A stretch of DNA of 62,467 nt from Lingula anatina (GCF_001039355.2 NW_019775814.1:124332-186798); one strand, 5' to 3'; counted from the stretch's first letter, positions 45,605 to 60,520 are shown. The notes: a model not told the origin generated them from the letters alone. Numbers and translations: made by a program.

Positions 45605-45905
45605 TTTATTAATATAAATCAACAATGTCTCTAAATACATAGTCATTTGACAAAATAAACCACGTAACAATCCTACTTAATTCCCGTTCACATGTCTTCA
45701 TGGAAGCATTGGTACTAAAAGCGGTGAAGGCGATGATGGAGGAGGCGACACGTTGACACAGTTACCCGGAACACTAGCTGTCCTTCTCGTTTAAACATCT
45801 TCATGGTGGCACTGGTACTGGAAACGATGAAAGCGACGGTGGAGGAGGCGGCATGTCGACATCATTCTCCTTATACACCAGGGAGGTTGAATAATTCGTC
45901 GCAAA
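45605..45905 (-). repeat. Duplicated proline-rich gene-end segment
   Basis: Two minus-strand units about 107 bp apart (45692-45762 and 45799-45868) each encode a Pro/Ser-rich end preceded by an Asn-x-Val motif and closed by TGA: MPPPPPSLSSFPVPVPP in one, VSPPPSSPSPLLVPMLP in the other. AATAAA on the minus strand lies at 45605-45610. This could be the 3' end of a gene convergent with the exon at 45250, or a chance open repeat. Confidence 0.3.
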
Positions 45906-46520
45906 AGTTATCATGAATGATAAACCGGTCACTGACGTGGACACCGGCGCCGGTGTTACAAATGTCACTGATATGTCACTGTCTTTGTAATCATTTCATA
46001 AAGGTCACCATGCTGGGTTGCTCTATTTCCAGGCTATATATGTTTTTAGTCTATAAATTCCTGGAAACATTAGCTTCCCACGGTGACTCCCTTCCTTTCT
46101 CCTTCCGGGCCTCCACTCTTTCTATCTTTTTCCGGTTGAACCCAACCCACACAATCTGACTTTTCCGGTTGAGCCCAACTAACACAATCTGGGGTTGTTA
46201 CAGTTATTCATCATTTCTCTTTGCTGATTTATCTCTAAAAGTTGTATTTGGACTACCAAACCCAGTCCATTTCACAGCCGTCCCAAAAACCACTTTTAAT
46301 TAATACAGATTGATTGGAAGCGATAACAAAGTCTACACATAAAGCATGATCATTATTTCCATAAAATTGCAATGAATTATAATAAATAAGACTTGGTCGA
46401 AAGCCATGCTGTTTGATTATTAAAAGTTTGGCTGTGGCCTTGAATAATGCAACTCTGGTTGCAGCAATGCAAGTCAATTAGCGGACACATAATTGACCAG
46501 CATTTAACTTGTCGCTTGTA

Positions 46521-47368
46521 CAGGCCTACCCAACTACCAGACTCGGCACCTACGGATCCAGAATAAACCGGTATATCAGACCACACTACCCGTTTTCAAG
46601 GTGTGCGTCAGATCGCATTACAGAGTATCATACCCCATCACAAATTTTGTAAGCCTACCTGTCATTCGGGTATCGCGCCTCGTTTTCGTCAAGTAGGAGT
46701 CGTATGAATACAACAAAATGGAAATCGGCAATCCTCGGCTCATTCCGCAAGCTCCATACATGGCGACAGACGACTCACTGAATCTCGTCCAGAAAATATT
46801 AAACCCCCGACAGAATATGCTTCCGCTATCAAAATTAGGTCTACTTTTCTAAATGAATATATAAATTTGCAAGTTCTTATTTACAAAACATTGGCTATGT
46901 TCGAACCTAAATTTTATGTTAAAAATTGCGGTATTGTCAGATTTTTAGCATAAACAGGGAAAATTGCAGCAGCGCATGAATCTAGATGAGATGCACTACT
47001 TTCCAACCCCGTGGAAGTAAAGAACAAAAGACTCAGACGTGGTGCAACTCACGTTACCACACTTCTCGCATGAATGCGTTATAACCCGCTAATGGACTCG
47101 TGGTCTAAATAAGATAGATCCTTCGTCAGCGAGGGTTATGTGACATCCACCCGTGCTTCGCACTCGTGTATGCCACATAACCCTCGCTGACTCGGGGTCT
47201 ATCTATTGCTACGATCATCGCTATCACATCGCGCACCAGGCAAAATCGGTGTGGTGGCTGATACTCTGTAATGCGATCTGACACACACCTTGAAAACGGG
47301 TAGTGTGGTCTGATATACCGGTTTATTCTGGATCCGTAGGTGCCGAGTCTGGTAGTTGGTTAGGCCTG
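46521..47368. mobile_element. Long-inverted-repeat MITE, copy A
   Basis: An 848-bp element with terminal inverted repeats of about 110 bp starting CAGGCCTACCCAACTACCAG, with an exact 5-bp target duplication TTGTA at 46516-46520 and 47369-47373. A second palindrome lies inside near 47115-47200 (CAGCGAGGGTTATGTG / CACATAACCCTCGCTG). No coding capacity. The same termini bound the element at 56840-57390. Confidence 0.82.
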
Positions 47369-47373
47369 TTGTA

Positions 47374-47811
47374 CTATGGAAATTGTTAATCACACTTGCG
47401 CTTACAATCTGGATTTTATAGAATACGTTTTAAGGTGTCTCCGGAGTAAAAATCACTTCACTGAAATCATGATACATAGTCAGTGTATTTTAATTTTTAT
47501 TTTTTCAATTAATAAGGTGTATAAATAAAGATTCCTTTGACGATCGCGATTTAGACTGCGGCAGTTTAAAAAGATCTTAAGTTTATTACACTGATGGACA
47601 AGATGTAGTGCTTATGCATGGAATCAGCGTGTGCAATCAATCTTTAAATGATTAGGGAGTGGAAGAACCGTCGGGTGACCGTTAAACGTTCTAATATTTA
47701 ATCAACACTGAGCGGAGAACAAACAAAAAAGGATAAAGATGTGTCACTCTATGCGCTGGAGGCCGGGGAAATTTTTAGAAAGCCCAACTAACGTCACGGT
47801 CACCTTCAATG
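47374..47811. other. Non-coding spacer
   Basis: No gene or repeat recognised between two MITEs. Confidence 0.4.
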
Positions 47812-47815
47812 CTAA

Positions 47816-48469
47816 TGGCCCAGTCACAATGTCGGCGATCTGTCGGGGATTAGTTTTGGCCGGGGGTCGTCGTAGAAAATAAAGAATCCTTGAACAATCC
47901 TAGCAATAATCCTAATAAAAGTGGAGCAGTCACATTGTCTGAGATTTTTTCAAGGATTATGACCCGGTTTTGTCGAAAAATCGTGGGATTAGCCTCCGAT
48001 CGCCTCTGATTGCGTCAGAGGCGATCGGAGACGATATCTGCGAGCGTCTTTTCTTGTAATTTTTTTCCCCCTGCAGCAAGAGCGTCTCGAACTTTTAGCG
48101 ATCCGGTCGGAGGCGCCCTTATATACACGGCGATTTACTACGATTCCACCGTACGATTCGTCGGAGACGATCACATAAAGCGTACGTCGCAGGGCACCTC
48201 CGATTAATCGGAGGGCATCGTAGGTCATTGGAGATTGTGTCTGGGATGCCTAAAATAGGTGGAAAATCTTGCGAGCAATCTTAAAATTTTAAGTTCAAAG
48301 TTGGGGACCGCGACGGGTGTGGCGATGTCTAAAAAATCTGCGACAACCCGCAGGCGTCCGGAGAGCGCCTCCGACGGGTGCAAAATCGTGAGATCTGTCT
48401 CAAGATTTTGTTCAAATTTTCCGGGTTTTACCCATCCCGGACGCATCGCAACTGATTTGTGACTGGCCA
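47816..48469. mobile_element. CpG-rich MITE with CTAA target duplication
   Basis: Ends TGGCCCAGTCACAAT and the complement of TGGCCAGTCACAAAT, flanked by CTAA at 47812-47815 and 48470-48473. Internal GTCACATTGTC near 47928 suggests a nested or rearranged end. The body is rich in CpG and GGAGGCG/CGCCTCC inverted motifs, unlike the AT-rich neighbours. The open frames inside are by-products. Confidence 0.6.
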
Positions 48470-48473
48470 CTAA

Positions 48474-49420
48474 AAGACGAAAACAAAAATACTTTAATAC
48501 CAATGTTGACTGGAGATGCATTAGAACATTGTTTTTTTTTTTATTTGATGTATAAGTGTTGCCCTGCAACTCATCGTAGTACATCCCGCGATAAGATTTC
48601 GATAGCCTTGTCTAGAACCATTAGTAAACCATTAGTTCTAAACAAGCTGTCATAATAAAGCCTTGCTTGAAAAACTGAATAATTACATAAGACTATTGTT
48701 ATTTTGCAAGGTTAAGAAACGATAAATATGTTGATATATAGCAAACATTATCAGTATGATGTGCCGTAATACGTATATAACAGGAGTACTTTTGTATTGA
48801 TGATGATATCTTGCTCACAGTGGGTGACGAAGAGAAGGGGGTGGTTAAACCACGTAAGTGAAGAATCATTGCACATTAAAAACGTACATCGTGTGTCACT
48901 TTTACACGGTTCCTGCTAATGAAAATATATCATATCGCAATATGCTGATTTCTTCATAGAAATTCATTTTCACATGAAAATAAGTAAATCGCCGCAAGTC
49001 AAAAAAGGCTATTTTGTTTATAAGTTCTGGACTTCGACAGAGAAGGACAGGCCTGCTTTAGATGACAGCCGGATTCGGTTGTTTTTGTATGGGGATTGCT
49101 ACCAGTAATTAACACAGTTTTCACATAAAGTACCATTGAAACACGATGGTCGAGAGATGACTCATGAGCTGAGGTCAGTATAACAAGCAGCATGGTGGCC
49201 AATAAGCTATTTAACCCTTTATGTAACCGCTCTCCAACCGCGGTGATGAGGGCTTAAACCCTTAAGTGTTTTGGTTTCTCACTTATTTGTTTAAGCACAG
49301 TCCCTATATAATATTAAATCGCAACTACAAAGGGGAGGATGTGGTGTGGTGTGAAGATAGCCACAGAGACAGAGTACAAAGTAAATGTACAAGAAAAATG
49401 AGAGGATAAAGACAGTAAGA
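48474..49420. other. Non-coding stretch
   Basis: No gene or recognised repeat. Confidence 0.4.
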
Positions 49421-49423
49421 CCC

Positions 49424-49628
49424 CATTTCCAGAGATTAGATCGATCTACTTTAGATCGACCTTACTCCCTGGGGGTTCACGCTAATTAGCTGTCAGCCGA
49501 GCGGGCACGAAAGTTAATTACCCCCTTCCAGCTTGTAGTAGGCGTGACGGACATTTAAGCCGGATTATCTGACAGTAATCTAGTGAGACTCCCCGCGGGG
49601 ATAGATCGATCTAAAAGCTCTGGGAATA
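49424..49628. mobile_element. Hairpin MITE, copy 1
   Basis: An imperfect full-length palindrome of about 205 bp. It ends with CATTTCCAGAGATTAGATCGATC and GATCGATCTAAAAGCTCTGGGAAT (imperfect complements). Inner arms hold AGCTGTCAG, AATTACCCCC and GTAGGCGTGACGGACATTTAAGCCGG. A second copy is at 60586-60805. Confidence 0.72.
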
Positions 49629-49902
49629 CGCCCTAAGTGGTTTAATTCATCTTGTTATTTGCATAATATTCATTTATTTTCCCTTTTAATAATTGCTTCT
49701 CAATGTGTGTTGATAACGAGTCTTTGGTTTTATTACCTTCTCCATGTCTGTTGTAGTGGTACAGGTACATGCATTCTTGTAATTCTCAATCCTGATACTT
49801 TCTCTGAATTTTTTAAGTCAGACATGCTGTTCCCTTTACCAAATTATGTTTAATACGTTATTACACATGATATTTTGATATCATTTCGTTATATCTCCAC
49901 AG

Positions 49903-50032
49903 AAACCGTTAAGAAGGGAAATGGCGATAGCAGCACTGAACAAGGGGAAGACGTTGAAAGGGGTAACGGCAGAAATATCTGACGCGGTGGTCTGCCAGGC
50001 TAAAGAAGTGCCCAAATTAATGTGTGGAAAAT
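49903..50032 (+). CDS. Possible terminal exon, two frames open
   Basis: A good acceptor (TATCTCCACAG) at 49892-49902 is followed by open sequence. One frame ends at TGA 49980-49982 (KKGNGDSSTEQGEDVERG...); another runs 43 codons to TAA near 50032 (MAIAALNKGKTLKGVTAE...). GC content rises at the exon start. No upstream exon could be joined, so frame and reality are uncertain. Confidence 0.25.
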
Positions 50033-51372
50033 AATTTATACGCAAGGGCGATTTGATGTGTAGAAAATAATTTGCACGCAAGGACGATTTGAGTCCACAG
50101 TTGTAGATTAGATAATATCACGGTATTCTACAGGAAAAATGTTAATATATCTCCTGTACTTACTGTTTTTTATATATATTGTTATTACAATGAGATCAGT
50201 ACTTCTTATATTTGAACATATATTTGTATATTATTTTGCTGTGATCCCAAGTAAACTGACATGTTTTAATTCAGGCCGAGTCTTGAAAGTCCAATTGGGG
50301 AGGGGAATGACCACAGTAGACGGGAAGCTAAATCATCAATACACAAATCACAGTGTATTATTATCTCACTGATAGTAGGCATTTTAAAAATATCCTGAAA
50401 ATCACGTATCACCGGGTATAATGTCTTCGTTTCACAAAGGGCGGAGAATAAACAATTGCATTCACAAGCTAAGTCGCGTGAATGGGGTGCTTCACGAATC
50501 ACGCTAAATAAGATGAACGTTTCACACACCTTAAGCAATAAATAGCTGTATTTTCAACAGGTTTATTCTGAAAGCAGATTTTTCTCTTAGAATTTGAGCA
50601 GCATTTATTTGATTTTGATTAAATACTTTGCGTTAGTCGGATATTTCAGGTACACGCTGTGTTGCGTTTCTCTTGTTTTTAATTTTCCCATATTTTTTGT
50701 TATTTTATTTCTTTAGCCTACGCATTTTGTAGGGGTTTTGGTGACAATATTTCATCTTTCCTTGAAAGCTAGGCTTCATCGCCTTACTCAATGTGAACAA
50801 AAATGTCTAAAGAGTGTAATTTTTAAAACAGGGAAGGGCAATTAGGGCACACATAATTGGCATGTTATTTAACGAGCGGCCACTCTCTGCAAATACGTTA
50901 AGTCGATGGATAAGTAGTAGTCGTTTTCGTTTTCATCATATATGTTTAACAGATGTCAGATAAATAATGAAAAAAGCCTGACTGCTTATGAATCTGTGGC
51001 ATTCCTATAATTGTACTTTTGCTTAGATTTTGTTCTGGAAAGTCTTATTTAAATGTGGTTCGTATTTATTTGCGTATTTATTTTACTAGGTAAATTTTTT
51101 TAATGGTATTCACTATTGTTTAGGGTGTGCGTATAATGAGTGTACAAAATAATACATTAGTGTAAGATTACTTTCCACTTGTGAAATATAGTAGCTGTAT
51201 TGCGCTTTATAAACATAATTCCCACTGCATTGTTATGGTTATTGTTGTTTTTTCCAATAAATTACTATAATTGAAAATTCACAAGCCTTCCTCTCGTTAA
51301 ATGAAATGCTACATGAATTTGAAACATTATCAGTGCTATAAGTAATTGAAATAACTATAATCGTCCTTATTT
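50033..51372. other. Non-coding stretch
   Basis: AT-rich, no gene or recognised repeat. The overlapping frames around 50139-50538 have no family or splice support. Confidence 0.4.
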
Positions 51373-51570
51373 GAATAGATAAAGGTAGTAAAGACTTACC
51401 TAAAATCGCTTTTACTTGATCGGAAAAGGGTATTAAAGACGTACAGCAAACGCCTTTATTTGATCGGAAAAGGGCTATAAAGACGTGTCAAAAAATCGCC
51501 TATATTTGATCGGAAAGGAGTTGTAAAGAGGTTGTTTTTAGACGCCTATACTTGGTCGGAAAGACGTAGT
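51373..51570 (+). repeat. 45-bp tandem repeat
   Basis: About four and a half units with cores TTGATCGGAAA at 51416, 51460, 51506 and TTGGTCGGAAA at 51552, each followed by GTA/TAAAGACGT. Lies about 640 bp upstream of the BEL/Pao gag relic and may be part of its leader. Confidence 0.75.
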
Positions 51571-52207
51571 AGGCCTAATAGTGCAACTACAATTTGAAGC
51601 TTATGCATAAAAGGGTAGCAAACCCGTAGACCCTGACCTTTCCGGTAGAGATTTACACAGTTGAAAAGGCTTGTAAAGAGAATATTCAGACCCATTTCCT
51701 TAAGAGTAAAAGAGCTGAAAATTGACTTTTTGTGCTGTGAAATTAATATTGAGTTAAAATTTAGTTATAGGTATATATATTGTGGTTTTCACAAGTCTCA
51801 GTAAAATTTGGGTGTGGGCTCGTGGATAATTTCAAAAGAAGTGTGTCATTTTTCTTTTTTATTTAATGTAGATTATTCACTTTATTAATATTTATTTATC
51901 TGTTTGTTTCTTTATATCTATACATAATGTGTTCTAGGGTTTCTATCAGTTATTTAAGCATTTTTTATTTTATTCTATTTTACAGATTTGAACCATACAT
52001 ACATAAGTAGGCCTATCGTCACACACGTTTGTGTAAAGAGACAATAAATCAACCGTATGAGTAGGCCTACAAATACAGTCTCCTCTTTTTGTATCGAAGT
52101 GTCATCCATCACATTTCAAGTTCAAATAATTTTCACTTCGTCACCTGGCTGTGTATTCATGTCAAGCCAACAAAGAAGTCTACGTCACAGTTTCACGTCA
52201 CACCAGT

Positions 52208-53281
52208 ATGTCGACAAAGAAGACAAAGGAGTCAACTCCAAAACTCGAAAGTGAGTCCAAACACCCTGTGAGAGACAGCAGTGCTGCAGAGCAAATAAAT
52301 GAACTAGAGAAAGTCATAGCCCGTAGTCATGTTAGTAGCAGAAAAACCACAGTATCAGTCAGCAGTGAGAAGGCCAGGTTAGCAGCAAGAAGAAAACTAT
52401 TAGAAGTAGAGGCAGCAGCGGGAATTAAGAAGATTTGCAGATGAGACAGAGGAAGGCAAGCTTACGTTTAGAGGCAGACATTTCTATCACAGCAGCAGAA
52501 GGGGAAGCATTAGAGCAAAAAGCACCAGACAGTTTACTCTCTGCGCGCCACAGTAACCAGTATTAGTGATGACCTCACCAGTGAAAACCTTGCTGAACAT
52601 GATGCAGTTCATCCAAGTTCCCAGAAAGAAGTAAGTGCATGGTTTGAAAGTGTAAAGCCAGAGGAGTGTGTACCTAATGCCATTCAGATACAGCAGAGAT
52701 AAATGGACATTGCACTCTTACCTTAAACAGAGATTAGCAGTTCTGATGGCAACCCACTGAAATATTTGTCCTTCATACGTACATGTGATAGTGTGGTAGA
52801 AAAAGAAACTATTGACTGTGCTTCAAAACTTTTGAGGTTACTTCAGTATTGTTCTGGAAAAGCGAAGAAAGTGATTGAATGTTGCTTAACTATGGAGTCG
52901 GCCCTGGGGTATAAGAGAGCAAGAGACTTGCTGAAGCAGAGGTTTGGAAACTCGTTTATTATATCCGAAGCTTGGATGAAGAAGGTATCCGAAGGGCCGT
53001 ACATAAAGCCCAATGATAAGGTATCATTAAGAGACTTTTCTGATGATATACAAGTATGTCTAGAGACTTTGAAGGCAAGTGGTCATCTCCAAGAAATCAA
53101 CACGCAGTCAGCACTTATTAGAATAGTAGCGAAGTTACCAGCTTATCTTCAGTCCAGATGGAGGAAGCAGGTCTTAGGGATACGCGGACAGGACAGACAA
53201 ATTCCAACTGTCTTTGAACCTGCTTTACACTGGCCAGCCACGGATGGGTCTAGTTTTGCTATGGGAGGTCTGAATCCATAA
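52208..53281 (+). pseudogene. Decayed BEL/Pao retrotransposon gag
   Basis: The N-terminal part from the ATG at 52208 is Lys/Glu/Ser-rich with an alpha-helical SSEKARLAARRKLLEVEAA stretch typical of BEL gag starts, and stops at 52444. Fragments continue in shifted frames to about 52700. The 52766-53281 frame carries the DUF1759-type gag core: LLQYCSGKAKKVIECC, then ARDLLKQRFGN and SLRDFSDDIQVCLETL. No protease, reverse transcriptase or integrase follows and no LTR pair was recognised. It is a truncated, broken copy. Confidence 0.75.
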
Positions 53282-55600
53282 TGTGTACTGGTGGCTAGAT
53301 GTGTGCCTTAATTATAACTATTTTGGCTCTGATTAAATCAGATGCACCCTTGCATACATTGATTTCAAACTGGCCATCTAGTAGATGCTCAAGATGATCA
53401 TCAGTATATTGGCTAGCTTGCTTTATCTGGTAAACCTCTGGTAATTATTATAGGTTGTTGGTCTCTTGTTTGGACTATTTACCAAGTCAATAGGTTTTCA
53501 CTGATCTCCTTGAAAAATAAAGCCATTCATAGCATTTTGGTGATAAATAAAAGAGCAAAACACTACAAATCTATTATGAATAGTGCTGGTGTAGAAGATT
53601 AGGTCATAAGTAACAAAACTAGGGTGTGTGTGATGGAGCCTTTTATTTTACTTTTTATGCAAAATAGACGTAAAAGGGGATATTTACACAACAATTTTGG
53701 TTGTACAAAATGTACTTTCATGCCTATTACAGGGGGTTGGGTCATTGTCTCCCTTATGTGTAGATGTCTATTACAACATGGGTCTCTACGTATATAAAGT
53801 AGGAGTCACCAAAATGTACATCTGCTATTATGATAATTGATATAACTTTGAATATCTGAAGCACATTTTCCATTTAATAATTCTTAATCCTAAGAAATAA
53901 GAATGGAAATAAGATATACTTTATTTGGACTCTATTTCCTATCCATTTTTTAATAGCATGCATTACATGAAAGTGACTTTTCTTTTTTGGTTGCAATTGA
54001 AAATATTTTCCTGACTCTCACCCCTATTTTCCTTCCAAAGGCCTACTTTTTTTTTTTTTTTTTTTGGGGGGGGGAGGAGGGTGTTCTTTTTGTACAAAAG
54101 ATTCACTGTATCTGCCTAGCCGTCCTTATGTAAGCATGTAGCAGCTACCTCACGGCAGGAATAAACATGGCCAACTGCTAGCATATGGACTGGAAATGTC
54201 CCTATTTAGATTGAGTACATATCAAGCCCAACCCTCAGACAAGCTGATTTACACATATATCTCACCTTATATTCATGTCTTTTCAACCGTGAAAAATTAA
54301 CTTGTCTGAGGCAAGGGCGCATATAAGAAATGAGCATCTTTTATCCTCAAGTCATTGTGAGATTCTTCTTTCAATCAGCACTACATGTACGAATAAAGCA
54401 ATCAAAATATTGATCACAAACAATGATTGGCCACTTATTGCCTTTCTTGTTTACACGGGCACCTTCTGTACCAAATTACAAAATTTCACAGTTGTCACCT
54501 TACTATTACTATAGATACGTAGCATTGTTTTTCAGAACCCCCTAAAACACACATTTTCATGAATAGTTGACAAGGTCATTTTGACCTTAATTTTTTATAT
54601 TTCGAATTCCAAAAAAAAAAAAATTAAATGGATCATAAAAGTTTAAGACCCCAACTTTAATTTGGCATCAATTTTTTCCCATTTATTCACAATTTATTTT
54701 TTATGTACAAAGGTGGGCACTTTAACCCTCTCATTGGCACTCATCCTTTACAGAGAGCGACAATCATTATTTGTTCATGTCTATTTGTTCAATGTCCCGC
54801 TTTGACATACAGGCCACAACAGTTGCAAGAACTACAGGGTTAGGTTGCCCAGATGTTTCTATATAAAATATAAATGAAGGGCAACGATGAGCATGTTGCT
54901 TAAAGACGGGGATTTATTTTGCGTGGAATTGCTAAATCCAAATGTTCGTGAAGTTAAGTAACACAGTTAATCAAAAGAAATATTTTAACAATAATATCAA
55001 GATAATTTATAGAAATACAAGTGAATGTATACTAAGCCACGAGGGGGCAGAGCAAAGTTAATGAGTTATAAGCCGATTACGTGTGTGGTAATTGGTCATA
55101 AGTCTTACATCAGCTGAGCAGTGAAGAAGTCCAGTACACTACGGGAAATAGAAATTTCGTTTGTAAGAAAAATCAATAACAAAAAGAAAAAAGACACCGG
55201 TAACAATACTTTTAGGTCTTAATTTTGGCGATATATATCGGCGAGCGTATCTGCGACACGTTACGTAACCGGAAATGTTCTATGCCGTTTCAAAAACGTG
55301 TTTCGTCAGCTGTAAAACGCAACATAGAATCTACTGTTATTGACAAAAATAAGTTTTCTTCTCTCTCTATGAATACATTAAGGAGCTTGAGAGACACGCG
55401 AAAAAAATTGTGATGGGAATGGCTAAATGAAAGAAATTCAAACGAGGGTTGCTTGCATGATTTGAAAAAAAAAATGCTTGTTAGCGGGATATCGCATTTT
55501 GTGATGTTTGGAGAAAATTAATTTCAAAATAACTCAGCAAGCGGGAAGAAATAGTTCAAAATATAGGCAAAATCTGAAACTCACAAAAAATCTGTTACTT
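53282..55600. other. Non-coding stretch
   Basis: No gene is supported. A poly-T followed by poly-G tract lies at 54049-54075, and an A-run at 54611-54623. It may be upstream or intronic sequence of the REEP5/6-like gene, but no missing exon of that gene was found here. Confidence 0.4.
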
Positions 55601-55689
55601 GCATTACAGTGGTAAGAATAATTTTGTTTCCGTTGTACACCGGTTTAACAACGTTCGAAATGTTTTAATCCCTATCTTGTGAAAAGAAA

Positions 55690-56790
55690 GGGGCGGACAA
55701 ACAATGGAGGGCCGTATAAATCCCTTCAAAATTCGAACGCACAAACACAATAGTTTAGGTGGAATAACACAATACTTAAGACGAGTGAACCCCATGACGC
55801 CAGTTTCTGTGGTCCAGCGCGGGCGCGACAATCCGCTATAACTAGGTGTAATTAACAGCAGGATACATCAGCCAGAAGGTCCCCCTTGTTTGTTGCGGCG
55901 ATAGGATTACTAGACCTTTGTCCTAACTCAGTACTTAGGAATAGGATGCTTGGATAAAAAGCTTCTATTCAACTCGCTTTGACCTAGGGCGTGATGCTAC
56001 TATCATCCGATGAAACATGTAACTGAACCCTCTACCTGAACCTCAAGTCCCTTTAGCTGAAACAAAAACTGCCCCTTGAACATGTCCATTTTTTAATCGT
56101 CAAATGATTTGTGATTTCATTGAACGTCGTTGATCGAAAGCTTTCAAGTGACAATAACCGAACCGTGTGTTGATTATTTATTTAAGCGTAATTAAGTTTA
56201 TTCATCATGATCTATTTTGTAAACAATACTTGCCTAGATTGTGCTTGGATTGATCATCGTCACTGTTTAGCTACTCGCCTCTAATGCGTGCTGAACGACA
56301 GACAACTTATAAATATTCTATGTGTTACTGTGCAAATTAACACATTTAGTTAAAATATAACGAAGTCGGTGATTTAATCCATCCAACATATTTATATCTG
56401 TTCTTTAAAAACAAGTGTAAGGTTAACGCCAAATCAAAGCAAGCCTTGCAGACTGGTTTTGTTTAAACTGTCGTATATTAAGTAAAGCTAAGTAAAGCCT
56501 GATTCTACTTCGCAGTGTTCATCCCAGCTATAAAACTGCATGAAGGATAACAAGACTCCGTAGCGAATTAACTTTCACAATGCCCTGTGCTTCAGGTTTC
56601 CAGGAGTCCCGTGTAACACAATAATATCGAAGAGTATGGCCTGAGAGTAATACACATATGAGGCCGTGTATGAAAGATTTTACAAATTAGAAATTCAAGA
56701 ATTTAAACATGCTAGGTACATGCACATCACTTAATAAGTCATTTCACAAAAATCGCATCTAATTGTCTAGATTAACCTTTACTTTTATCG
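55690..56790 (-). repeat. Inverted segmental duplication, right arm
   Basis: Reverse-complement partner of 34700-35650 and 37970-38230, continuous here where the left arm is split by 2.3 kb and by the gap. Confidence 0.72.
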
Positions 56791-56839
56791 ATCTCATCGC
56801 CTTGTCTCAACCACCTAAAAGAAATATAGTGAACATGAG

Positions 56840-57390
56840 CAGGCCTACCCAACTACCAGACTCGGCACCAAAGGATCCTGAATTAACCGGTATATCGGAC
56901 CACACTACCCGTTTTCAAGGTGTGTGTCAGATCGCATTTCGGAGTATCATCACCCAGAACAAATTTTGTAGCACGACTGCGCGCTCATCCACGCTCGGCT
57001 GAACAACCTTAAACTGTACTCTTACTTTAGAGTACTCTATTTTATTGTCTCTATGGGGATATATGGATACTTTACGACATTCGGTTTGAATGTTTTAACC
57101 ACTTTTGATAGGGCTTTTTTGCATTTTATTAGATTAATGTGGCAGTCTAAGGTTCATCTAGGTGGCTTTCAAATTTATGCACCCGGTTTTAAAATCATAT
57201 AGCGATTTTACGACAATCGTTTACTATCCAATCAAGGTGACAGCCGAGCATGCCAGGGCTCATCCTGTCGGTGTTCTGGCTGATACTCCGAAATGCGATC
57301 TGACACACACCTTGAAAACGGGTAGTGTGGTCCGATATACCGGTTAATTCAGGATCCTTAGGTGCCGAGTCTGGTAGTTGGGTAGGCCTG
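56840..57390. mobile_element. Long-inverted-repeat MITE, copy B
   Basis: A 551-bp element with the same ~110-bp termini as 46521-47368 (CAGGCCTACCCAACTACCAG at the left, complement at the right) but a different, shorter core. The right end abuts the ambiguous base at 57391, so the target duplication cannot be read. Confidence 0.8.
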
Positions 57391-57391
57391 N

Positions 57392-59360
<1,969 letters not shown>

Positions 59361-60520
59361 TACTGCAGATAGCCAGTCAGCGACGCACCTTCACCCTAAC
59401 TGGAGCATTGCCCTTCTATAATTTACACAGACTTTGTACATTTCTGTCCCACAATTTAGGTGCAAGTTAAAGTTGAAACAAGCGGGGGTTTGGTTTTCGT
59501 TTCCAGTTGAAGGACAAACATTGTAGGAATGTGGGTGTGACAGCGTCTCACCTAACACAATACAGGAAGTGGACTATGATGTCTACCGCTAACATTGTGT
59601 TGGCTGTGATTCTGTCACAACTAACACAATAACAATAATGGGATATGACATTTATTTACTCAATGTGTTAAGATGTTTTCTCTCTGTGGGGGCAGACTTG
59701 GGTTGGAGCAATGTGGTCTTATGTTGCTTCAGCTCTAGAGGTGCTATGTACACAATTCAGGGTGTACTATTACTAAGGACCTTTTTCAATTCCTGACACA
59801 CTGTAGATGTCAAGGTGACAGTATCTTGCAAATGTGGTTTAATTATTAAGAAATGAGGTATAGATGTGGATATAGATGTTTAATAAGGACATGACTTCAC
59901 TCTTGGTGTCAGGGTCATCTAGTGCAATCATATCAGTGGTAGGGGCAGGGGGGATTGGGGGGGGGGGAGAGGAGTTGGAAGGCAAGGGTCTGTAAACCAG
60001 GCTGGTCCAGCAGGAACGTACTTTGATCTGACCGGTGTGAGTTTGATCAGCACAATTATATATATATATAAATCTGCCAGTGTGTTTATTTATTTATGAA
60101 TTACTATAGATAAAAATAGATTTCACCGAATGGATTGTTAATACCTCTAACAAATAATGACTAAATTTGAAGAATGTGAAATTTATAACCACACAGTTTT
60201 ATAGTTATTATTCACAATCATGTCAGGAGATGGCTGGGGGGATGTTTTCTTGTCCAGATACTCTCATGTCAGTGAATTCCACTTGCTATCATTGTACATA
60301 ATGAAAGTAACATGTATGATTTGAATTATTTTTTTTTTGCTCAAATTTCCTTTCGCACTTTTGTACTGGTATGGGATTTTTAAAAAACTTATATGGATGT
60401 ACAAATGCAGTGTGCTGCATATAGCTTGATACCTTGAATATCTGTGAAATAGGAGTGTTGGCAAATATATAAATTATTATAACACCATTAGTCTGAAATA
60501 AAATGTGCTGCTGCCTATAA
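59361..60520 (+). other. 3'UTR of the REEP5/6 homologue
   Basis: About 1.1 kb without coding potential between the stop codon and a canonical AATAAA at 60497-60502. Contains a G-rich run at 59956-59968 and a TA dinucleotide run at 60056-60069. Confidence 0.6.
60497..60502 (+). terminator. Polyadenylation signal of the REEP5/6 homologue
   Basis: AATAAA, followed within 30 bases by a T-rich stretch. The first strong signal downstream of the stop codon in sense orientation is assumed to be the main one. Confidence 0.5.

Noticed and set aside
52766-53281. A domesticated gag gene
   Set aside because: The frame is open for 171 codons but has lost its N-terminal part by frame breaks, and I see no promoter or splice joining it to another gene; decay is the simpler reading.
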